Assembly: GCA_964473285.1 (NCBI GenBank)
Contig: CAYYOI010000070.1
Span: 1 to 6,559, forward strand
Direction: 5' to 3'
DNA: 6,559 bases
Source: JBNJGT01 sp964473285
Lineage (GTDB): Archaea; Nanobdellota; Nanobdellia; Woesearchaeales; JACJVW01
Made by a program: the position numbers and the translations under genes. The notes under the pieces are model-generated. The model was not told the DNA's origin. It was given only the letters and a program-made list of their open reading frames with translations, and searched no databases. Position 1 is the first letter of the stretch. Each line of letters opens with the position of its first letter. Shown here one piece after another: positions 1-5,571 of the stretch.

Positions 1-1
1 T

Positions 2-840
2 ACAGGTGTTTTCCTTTATATTTCTAACGATTCAGAGGATTTCTACGGACCCGGTTGAACTAAAGCAGCTATACCAATAATTATCCATGCACTTATCACA
101 GCCGCATGGCGATACAAGTTCGACAGGAAAGATTTTCTGAGAGGACCAGAAAAGGTCATCTCAGGTGACCTAGACATAAGGGATTACACAGGCACCGACA
201 CCATAACTCACCAGACCTACCCTCTTTTTGAATCATTCTACGAAACACTTTTCAAGAACAATTATTTTCCAATAACCATCGAAAGCGATCATTCTGTTTC
301 CACCCCCCTGCAACAACCGCCTGTGCAAAAGTCCACAGCCAGCTGCATAACATAAGATTAGACCGTAATCTAGATATGGGCATTGTATACAGGTGCATTG
401 AAAACTGTGAAAAAGATAATTTTGATAAAGCAGGCTTTGGTTTTATCCTAACAAATCACCCGGAAATCAAAAACATCAACATTTGATCCCCGGTATCAAA
501 AGACTGCGAAGGGCTTCGCTGGAAAGAGACACTTGAAGATTATGTTGCAAATTCAATGAGGCCCCACCAAAAGGTTGATTTCATAACAAGAAGAGAACAG
601 ATCAAGACCTTAAGACCAGTTTGTTCGTACATGAGTATTGACATGGACTGCTATCAGGATGTAAACGCAAGAGAACTTGGCTTCACACCCCTTGATGGCT
701 GGATGACACCAGGTGACATGGAGGAATGCATCCACAGGATCAGACCTTACGGAATTGACATCTGCGAAATAACAGACATCCCAAAACACTAGGCAATAGA
801 ACACGCAAAGCTGACTCTTGACATGATCAATTCTTACGCT
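2..840 (+). pseudogene. Decayed ureohydrolase (arginase/agmatinase family) gene
   Basis: This stretch has no intact gene but reads as a broken arginase/agmatinase-fold protein. Frame 2 (from base 2 to about 295) gives a GPG..K segment, then AAWRYKFD, GDLDIRDY and PITIESDHSVSTP, which resembles the family's P-(I/L)-x-GGDHS metal-binding segment with both glycines lost. Near 295-322 the similarity moves to frame 1, where MSIDMDCYQD (about 631-660) matches the SIDxDxxDP ligand motif, GWMTPGDMEE matches GGLTxxEL, GIDICEITDI matches the VVGxDIVEvsP strand, and EHAKLTLDMI resembles the C-terminal helix. Stops lie at 56-58 (TGA), 484-486 (TGA) and 790-792 (TAG), and no DAHxD motif is readable. The remnant runs into the 3' end of the convergent polyprenyl synthase gene. 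The 5' end may lie outside the window. Family assignment is by eye; sequencing error is unlikely to explain four separate lesions while all neighbours are intact. Confidence 0.6.
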
Positions 841-1789
841 TCATTATCCTCTCAGCAAACTCAGTCAGGCTCTCTTTCATATCAGGAAGATTTTCCAGAG
901 CAGAAAGTGCCTGCTTATACAGCTCATCAATCATATCCTCCGCATAAGCCTTCGCGCCTGAACTCTCTATGATACCTGCAAGCATTTCCCCTGTCTTCTC
1001 ATCCATCTCTGTTCCAAGATGTTTCTCAAATGTTTCTGCATCTCCATGGTTCATGACATACCACACAAGCAAGGTATGCTTGCCTTCACGCAGATCACCA
1101 AACCTTGCCTTTCCTGTATGCAACTGAGGAAATATATCCAAGAGATCATCCTGTATCTGGAAAGCAATACCAAGCGGTTCAGCAAAAGCAGACAATGAAT
1201 CCTTGACATCCGCATCAGCAAGCAATGCCCCGCATAATAGAGGTGCCTCGATTGAATAGACAGAGGTCTTCAGCCGATACATCTCAAGCACCCTCCCCTT
1301 ATCAACAGGCTTTATTTTCTCATAATCTATTGCCTGCCCATAACACGTCTGCAAAAGCACATCAGTTATAAGCTGGGATACAGCCAGAGTCTTCTCAGCA
1401 GAAAAACCTGACCTCAGCAATGCCTTGTAAGCAATAAAGATAAGGGTATCTCCTGCAAGCATCCCCATGTGAACCCCATTCTCATGAAAGTCATTATAAT
1501 ACTCATGTACCGTAGGCTTTCCACGACGCAATCTGCTCTCATCCATAATATCATCATGCACCAAAAGATACGCATGAACCATCTCAAGCACTGCTGCAAC
1601 ATTTAGCATGGAATCTTCATCCTTTCCTCCAAGCTCCTTATATGAAAGCATGGCTAGCTGAGGCCTTATCCTCTTCCCGCCCCTTAAGCAGAACTCCCTG
1701 ATGACATCAACCATGCGGACAACGCTTGGATCCTTCACATCAATACCAGAGAATATCTTCCTTATCCGGTCTTCAATCATATCCTGCAT
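827..1789 (-). CDS. Short-chain polyprenyl diphosphate synthase (probable geranylgeranyl diphosphate synthase)
   Basis: A trans-prenyltransferase that adds isopentenyl diphosphate to allylic diphosphates, in archaea usually making GGPP for ether lipids; it is cytosolic. The 320-residue length is normal. Visible motifs in order are GGKRIRP (37-43), the first Asp-rich motif HDDIMDE (D79, D80, D83) followed by RLRRGKPT, KTSVYSIEAP (K174, T175), the second Asp-rich motif FQIQDDLLDI (D214, D215, D218), and GDLREGKHT with K237. Tyr74 is the fifth residue before the first Asp-rich motif, the aromatic position that limits chain length in type I archaeal enzymes, so a C15-C20 product is likely; the exact length is inferred. 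It lies 22 bases after the PurA-family gene on the same strand and may be co-transcribed. The ATG at 1789 has no Shine-Dalgarno. A second in-frame ATG at 1780 sits about 27 bases after a TATA-like element and may be the true start, giving 317 residues. Confidence 0.93.
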   Translation of the reverse strand: MQDMIEDRIRKIFSGIDVKDPSVVRMVDVIREFCLRGGKRIRPQLAMLSYKELGGKDEDSMLNVAAVLEMVHAYLLVHDDIMDESRLRRGKPTVHEYYNDFHENGVHMGMLAGDTLIFIAYKALLRSGFSAEKTLAVSQLITDVLLQTCYGQAIDYEKIKPVDKGRVLEMYRLKTSVYSIEAPLLCGALLADADVKDSLSAFAEPLGIAFQIQDDLLDIFPQLHTGKARFGDLREGKHTLLVWYVMNHGDAETFEKHLGTEMDEKTGEMLAGIIESSGAKAYAEDMIDELYKQALSALENLPDMKESLTEFAERIMKRKN

Positions 1790-1803
1790 AAATACTCAGC
1801 CTT

Positions 1804-1811
1804 TTTTATAA
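1804..1811 (-). promoter_or_regulatory. TATA-like element before polyprenyl synthase
   Basis: Read on the minus strand this is TTATAAAA, in the 22-base gap after the PurA-family stop. Its centre is about 27 bases before the in-frame ATG at 1780 and about 18 before the ATG at 1789. The archaeal TATA-to-start distance therefore fits the second ATG if the message is leaderless. The A/T-rich gap could also produce such a match by chance. Confidence 0.42.
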
Positions 1812-2933
1812 TTACCTGAAAATACGAGGCTTATGATCAAGCTTCCTTTCAATGAACCTTGCCGCATTCTCCCACCCCTTGCCATAGAAATCAGGAAACA
1901 TCTCAACCATTTCAGCCCTTACTCGCCCCTCACGCAGATCTATGATACTTTCTTCACCAGTACCCACAAATGTCACAGGAACCTCCAGCTCATCCTCTAT
2001 CCAGTCAATATAACTCCTAGATTTCCCTGAAAGCGAACCAATATCAACCTTACCATAATCTTCATAATTGACATAATCAATAAAAGTCAACGCAAGCTGA
2101 GAAGGCCTGTTCACCATAACCGCCCGTTTCAATTCATCAATATTCTGCTCAAAAACCCTTCTTAACCGCCCGGTAACTGTCGTATATTCGGATGGCACAT
2201 GGGAATAACCGCTTCTTCTTGCAATCTCTTCCCAGGAAATCTCCTCTGATTCAGTAGGTCCGCTATTGCCTGCTACACGTATAGGATATGTACGAAGCAC
2301 ACCGATTGTTCCTGTATGATAGTCAGGAGGGATTCCTGCATCAGAAAGAAGTGATGAAGCTGTTACATCCCTGCTTGTGACATAAGGATAGGTTCCATGA
2401 TTCAGTGACAATCCAAACCCCTGGGTACCCTCTATAAGGATATTATGGCCAAGTGATATCTGCCTGTGAATCATCTCCACCGTGTCCCCGCAATAAAGAT
2501 AAAGCTCAGGATCCTCTATTGCATAGGAATCAAACAATCGCCCCTCTCTCATAAGTTTTGCAACCTGCGCACTGCCCACACCCTCGCCTGTTGAGGATAT
2601 AAGCCTTGATAGCTCCTGTTCCTTCTCCCTGTGCTCATCCCTGATGACCATCGCGTGATTATCTACCATAACCCTGTCTGGGTACAACTCATACCTTACC
2701 AATTCCTCGACAAGAACATCCAGATTTATCAGACTGTTTGACGCAATATACAAAAGGTTATTCAGCCCGCAAGGCAGCTGCCTGTTCACTAACCTTTCCC
2801 CGTCCTTATAGAAAGTATGTCCTGCCTGCGGACCCCCGGAGCGAACCATCGCATTGTACTCGCAAGAGAGATAAGAAGCTATCTTTCCCTTTCCTTCCGA
2901 ACCCCATTGCAAACCCACAAGACAATCGACCAT
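1812..2933 (-). CDS. purA: Adenylosuccinate synthetase family protein with PurZ-like Ser in place of catalytic Asp
   Basis: PurA joins aspartate to IMP using GTP, the first committed step to AMP. Family features are the N-terminal loop LQWGSEGKGKI (8-18), GGPQAGHTF with the expected catalytic His39, SSTGEGVG (113-120), EGTQGFGLSLNHGTYPYVTSRD (168-189), and TTVTGRLRRV (251-260), the aspartate-binding loop. The short length is archaeal-like: bacterial enzymes are about 430 residues and archaeal ones about 340. About 35-40 extra residues follow the usual end near VGTGEESIIDLR (323-334). The loop is normally WGDEGKGK, and its Asp (Asp13 in E. coli) is the catalytic base and an Mg ligand; here codon TCG gives Ser12. 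From memory, phage PurZ, which acts on dGMP and is related to archaeal PurA, carries Ser there. TFID (283-286) keeps the Asp of the guanine-recognition motif. The ATG at 2933 is the only sensible start and lies about 26 bases from a TATA box. The substrate (IMP or dGMP) cannot be decided from sequence. Confidence 0.9.
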   Translation of the reverse strand: MVDCLVGLQWGSEGKGKIASYLSCEYNAMVRSGGPQAGHTFYKDGERLVNRQLPCGLNNLLYIASNSLINLDVLVEELVRYELYPDRVMVDNHAMVIRDEHREKEQELSRLISSTGEGVGSAQVAKLMREGRLFDSYAIEDPELYLYCGDTVEMIHRQISLGHNILIEGTQGFGLSLNHGTYPYVTSRDVTASSLLSDAGIPPDYHTGTIGVLRTYPIRVAGNSGPTESEEISWEEIARRSGYSHVPSEYTTVTGRLRRVFEQNIDELKRAVMVNRPSQLALTFIDYVNYEDYGKVDIGSLSGKSRSYIDWIEDELEVPVTFVGTGEESIIDLREGRVRAEMVEMFPDFYGKGWENAARFIERKLDHKPRIFR

Positions 2934-2954
2934 GATATCATGAATTGATGAATG

Positions 2955-2969
2955 TATTTAAATTTTAAC
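2955..2969 (-). promoter_or_regulatory. BRE/TATA promoter of the PurA-family gene
   Basis: On the minus strand the sequence is GTTAAAA followed by TTTAAATA, a BRE plus a TATA box (2955-2962). The box centre is about 26 bases before the ATG at 2933, the spacing expected if transcription starts at the start codon. There is no Shine-Dalgarno before the ATG, which supports a leaderless message. Confidence 0.72.
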
Positions 2970-2983
2970 GAAATGTTTAAATA
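2969..2983 (+). promoter_or_regulatory. BRE/TATA promoter of speB
   Basis: CGAAATG is followed by TTTAAATA (2976-2983). The box centre is about 26-27 bases before the ATG at 3006, and no Shine-Dalgarno lies between, so transcription probably begins at the start codon. It stands back to back with the divergent PurA promoter, and nearly the same element (CGAAACATTTAAATA) drives archaellin. Confidence 0.75.
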
Positions 2984-3005
2984 ACCAGGGATACGAAAAA
3001 AAATC

Positions 3006-3857
3006 ATGCCTTCATTCTTTTGTCTCCCGTCGGAATACAGCAGCTACAAGGATGCATCCTTTGCAATACTTCCCGTCCCTTTCGAAGGGACTGTGACTTA
3101 CAAGAAAGGCACAAAAGAAGGCCCAAGAAAGATTAAGGAAGCAAGCTATGAGGTTGAGCTGTATGATGAAGAGCTTGATTCAGAACCCTTTGAGCACAAG
3201 ATAACCACCCTACCACAGATAAAAGAGAATACTGCAGAGCAGGTTATAGAAAGTGTAAAGGATACTGTCATAACACTTTTGCAGGATAAGAAATTTCCAA
3301 TAATCCTTGGTGGTGAGCATACCATCACACTGGGTGAAGCAAAAGCCCTCAAGAGATTCTATCCTCAACTTTCAGTTCTTCAGATAGATGCCCATACAGA
3401 CCTTCGGAATGATTTCGAAGGTGAGAAACTGAATCACGCAACAGTCATGAGAAGGATATCTGAGCTTGATATCCCCCTTGTCCAGGTAGGCATAAGAAGC
3501 ATGGCCCATGAAGAGAAGACAATCCTCAAAGATATCCATACCCACATCATCCACAGCAGAAACATCAAAGGAAACTGGATCAAAGAAGCAATAGAGCATC
3601 TCACAGGCCATGTACTCATAACAATTGATGTTGATGGTCTTGACCCCTCCATAATGCCCTCTACAGGAACACCTGAACCAGGCGGCCTTGATTGGTACCA
3701 GGTAACAGACCTCATAAGAGAAGTCTGCCAAAAAAAGAATGTCGTCGGTTGTGACATTGTGGAATTATCCCCCATAAAAGGGATACACGCACCAGACTAC
3801 CTGTGTGCCAGGCTTCTTTACAAGATAATAGGATATAAAACCCAAACTAATTTATAA
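3006..3857 (+). CDS. speB: Agmatinase-type ureohydrolase
   Basis: A binuclear manganese ureohydrolase that probably splits agmatine to putrescine and urea in polyamine synthesis; some archaeal relatives prefer aminopropylagmatine, so the substrate is not certain. All six metal ligands are visible: His105 in LGGEHT, Asp128, His130 and Asp132 in IDAHTD, and Asp208 and Asp210 in TIDVDGLDP. GTPEPGG (221-227) supplies the conserved Glu224, and the strand VVGCDIVELSP (246-256) closes the site. The VPFEGTVTYKKGTKEGP segment (24-40) is the usual N-terminal substrate region. At 283 residues it is full length. It is transcribed away from the PurA-family gene, from a promoter about 26 bases before its ATG, with no Shine-Dalgarno, so a leaderless mRNA is likely. 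A degraded relative of the same superfamily lies about 2.2 kb to the left, but the two sequences are clearly different and not a recent duplication. Confidence 0.92.
   Translation: MPSFFCLPSEYSSYKDASFAILPVPFEGTVTYKKGTKEGPRKIKEASYEVELYDEELDSEPFEHKITTLPQIKENTAEQVIESVKDTVITLLQDKKFPIILGGEHTITLGEAKALKRFYPQLSVLQIDAHTDLRNDFEGEKLNHATVMRRISELDIPLVQVGIRSMAHEEKTILKDIHTHIIHSRNIKGNWIKEAIEHLTGHVLITIDVDGLDPSIMPSTGTPEPGGLDWYQVTDLIREVCQKKNVVGCDIVELSPIKGIHAPDYLCARLLYKIIGYKTQTNL
3851..3857 (+). promoter_or_regulatory. TATA box of dus, overlapping the speB stop
   Basis: TTTATAA overlaps the last codon and stop of speB and is centred about 26 bases before the dus ATG, which lacks a Shine-Dalgarno. A run of five T (3867-3871) sits between, after the speB stop, and could be a weak U-tract terminator for speB. 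Together they suggest dus can be transcribed separately from speB. Confidence 0.55.
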
Positions 3858-3878
3858 CCCACTAGATTTTTAACAATC

Positions 3879-4751
3879 ATGCTTTACCTTGCGCCGATGG
3901 CTGGAATCAACTGCCCTGCATTCAGGAGGCTTTGCCGCTATTACGGCGCAGATGTGACCTACACCCAGATGCTCGATGCAGACAAGATTGCACAAGACCC
4001 TAATTTCTATGACCGTTACCTTGACATCCATCCTGACGAGCGCCCGGTCATAATACAACTCATAGGCTCAAAAGAGACATTAAAGATCGCCTCAGAAAAA
4101 GTAAGCCTTTATGCTGACGGCATCGACATCAACATGGGTTGCATAGAAAAGCCAATGCTTGGAAAACAAGCAGGCTGCTTTCTCATGAAACATCCTGAGC
4201 AGATAAAGAAAGTTTTATCCTACATCCACACAGACAAGCCAATAAGCGCAAAGATCAGGGCAGGATGGGACTCAGTCAACTCCCTTGAAGTAGCACAGAT
4301 ACTAGAAGAGCTAGGCATTAAGACAATAGCAATCCATCCCAGGACAAAAATACAGGCATACAAGAACAAAGCTGACTGGGGAATCACTCAACAGCTGGTC
4401 CAAAAGACAAGCTGCACCATCATAGGCAGCGGAGATATCACAGAAAAGAACGCACAACAAAAGCAGAAGATAACCCAACATCTCATGATAGGACGTGGTG
4501 CAATAGGAAACCCTATAATTTTCCAGCGCATAAAGAGAAACAGCCAGGCCCCTATCTCAATCAAGGAAAAGAAAGAACAATTCTCAAGATTCCTGTCGTT
4601 TTACAGGGAACAAAAAAGAAAAAGCTATTCAGAGATAAAGCAACACGCTGCCTGGTTCTTCAAGAACATACAAAGATCAAAAGATATACGCCAGAATATT
4701 CTCGACTCCAAGAATCAAAAAGAGCTGGAAGCATGCATCAGAAAGATCTAG
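3879..4751 (+). CDS. tRNA-dihydrouridine synthase (Dus family)
   Basis: An FMN-dependent TIM-barrel enzyme that reduces uridines in the tRNA D-loop or neighbouring positions. It starts with the typical LAPMAGINCPAFRRLCR (4-20). The catalytic Cys88 lies in DINMGCIEKPMLGKQAG (83-99), where the usual Pro after Cys is Ile. Other features are the SAKIRAGW strand with Lys125 (123-130), AIHPRTK with His153 (151-157), IIGSGDI (181-187; Ser instead of the common Asn), and the FMN-phosphate loop MIGRGAIGNPIIF (203-215), followed by a helical tRNA-binding C-terminus. Its 290 residues are short for bacterial Dus but normal for archaeal ones; which uridine it modifies is not evident. It starts 21 bases after speB. 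A TTTATA box overlapping the speB stop is centred about 26 bases before the ATG, and there is no Shine-Dalgarno, so it can have its own leaderless transcript as well as being read from speB. Confidence 0.9.
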   Translation: MLYLAPMAGINCPAFRRLCRYYGADVTYTQMLDADKIAQDPNFYDRYLDIHPDERPVIIQLIGSKETLKIASEKVSLYADGIDINMGCIEKPMLGKQAGCFLMKHPEQIKKVLSYIHTDKPISAKIRAGWDSVNSLEVAQILEELGIKTIAIHPRTKIQAYKNKADWGITQQLVQKTSCTIIGSGDITEKNAQQKQKITQHLMIGRGAIGNPIIFQRIKRNSQAPISIKEKKEQFSRFLSFYREQKRKSYSEIKQHAAWFFKNIQRSKDIRQNILDSKNQKELEACIRKI

Positions 4752-5356
4752 AAGAAGACCTCCAAAAAGTCCTTGAAGACCCGGATCCACCCCAGATGCC
4801 AGGATCTATAAAGATAATAGGGTCTGTTGTAATAGCCCTGACACTAATTCTAATGGTCATCCCTTACTATGCGATACACAGCGAACCTGCACCAGACATG
4901 GATTTTTCAGTTGACATCCAGGCAAGCCCCAAGGAACCGCTTCAAACCATCCCTGATGCTATGAATCAACCCACCACAAAAGAGATAAGGTCTCTTGCGA
5001 TACAGATAACACAACAAGCCTGCAGCCACGGTTCTACCTGCCATGCAAAAGCATTGTTCTACTTTGTCCGTGACAATATAGGCTATATCTCCGATCCACC
5101 ATACGAGTACATACAGCACCCCCACATGACCATGCAAGGCGCAGGAGACTGTGAGGATCAGGCAATACTCCTTCATCATTTATACAGGGGAATTGGTATA
5201 GAATCACATATTGTTACAGTCCCAGGCCATGCCTACGTGAGAATTCATATGCCAAACGCCCCAACCAGGTATCATACTGTGAACCTGGATCCAACCTGCA
5301 GACAATGTGATTTTGGAGAAATTCCCTCCAGTTATAGCAGAGAAACAGTTTATTGA
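4733..5356 (+). CDS. Membrane-anchored transglutaminase-like (papain-fold) protein
   Basis: A 207-residue protein with a short charged N-terminus (1-24), one hydrophobic helix (about 26-47, IKIIGSVVIALTLILMVIP), a Pro-rich linker, and a C-terminal transglutaminase-like domain. The catalytic triad is readable: Cys140 in GAGDCEDQA, His166 in PGHAYVRI and Asp186 in NLDPTC. The upstream helix AKALFYFVRDNIGYISDPP (105-123) is typical of this superfamily. Topology by the positive/negative pattern is not decisive, but the Cys pairs outside the active site (Cys97/Cys103 and Cys189/Cys192) suit an extracytoplasmic domain. Such archaeal proteins are usually annotated as cysteine peptidases or transglutaminases with unknown substrate, and a role in processing cell-surface protein is only inferred. 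The ATG lies 19 bases inside the end of dus in another frame, which implies translational coupling. Its stop overlaps the stop of the convergent small membrane ORF by 7 bases. Confidence 0.82.
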   Translation: MHQKDLEEDLQKVLEDPDPPQMPGSIKIIGSVVIALTLILMVIPYYAIHSEPAPDMDFSVDIQASPKEPLQTIPDAMNQPTTKEIRSLAIQITQQACSHGSTCHAKALFYFVRDNIGYISDPPYEYIQHPHMTMQGAGDCEDQAILLHHLYRGIGIESHIVTVPGHAYVRIHMPNAPTRYHTVNLDPTCRQCDFGEIPSSYSRETVY

Positions 5357-5568
5357 CGGTATATCCTTATCATGAGCACTGTCTGCGCAAGCAGTGCAAG
5401 TATTATTATGAACATCATTTCTATTATTGCAAGGTTCATGAAATTAACATCCTTGCCTATAGAAGTGACATAAAATGATATGGCCGCAAAGCCAAATATT
5501 ATCATAAAATAAATGATTACCTGCTCTAGCAGGTAAGATTCAACTCTTTTTTTAAAAATAAAAATCAC
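5350..5568 (-). CDS. Small two-helix membrane protein following archaellin, function unknown
   Basis: I do not recognise this 72-residue protein. It has a basic N-terminus (FKKR, 5-8), a hydrophobic helix at about 17-37, a short polar loop with SIGKDVNF (36-43), a second helix at about 45-66, and a basic tail MIRIYRQ. Both ends therefore probably face the cytoplasm. The start is GTG at 5568, three bases after the archaellin stop. The only Shine-Dalgarno-like sequence, GGGGTGA, contains that start codon, so the real start may lie slightly downstream or depend on re-initiation after archaellin. It is almost certainly on the archaellin transcript. It could be an archaellum accessory or unrelated. 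The lack of other archaellum genes on this side, the small size and the 7-base tail-to-tail overlap with the transglutaminase-like gene leave the role open. Its hydrophobic pattern is too regular to be a chance frame. Confidence 0.66.
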   Translation of the reverse strand: MIFIFKKRVESYLLEQVIIYFMIIFGFAAISFYVTSIGKDVNFMNLAIIEMMFIIILALLAQTVLMIRIYRQ

Positions 5569-5571
5569 CCC

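Noticed and set aside
556..792. A possible 78-residue independent gene
   Set aside because: It is only the longest open piece of the decayed ureohydrolase; the homologous frame continues upstream past a TGA and downstream past the TAG, and there is no promoter or Shine-Dalgarno for it.
56..792. Recoded stops (TGA as Trp or selenocysteine) in the left-end frame
   Set aside because: A frame change, a TAG and eroded metal-binding motifs accompany the TGAs, and intact neighbours use normal Trp codons, so decay is the simpler reading.
1812..2933. Phage Z-DNA gene cluster around the PurZ-like gene
   Set aside because: No DatZ, MazZ, DpoZ or any phage gene is seen; neighbours are housekeeping genes, so the window itself does not support a Z-genome virus or prophage.
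3372..3775. Long minus-strand open frames opposite speB
   Set aside because: They are antisense shadows of a clear agmatinase gene, with no domain, promoter or plausible composition of their own.
5376..5397. GCACTG...CAGTGC inverted repeat with an inner CTGC-GCAA-GCAG hairpin just after the transglutaminase-like stop
   Set aside because: It lies within the coding sequence of the small membrane ORF on the other strand and no T-run follows, so a terminator role is not supported.
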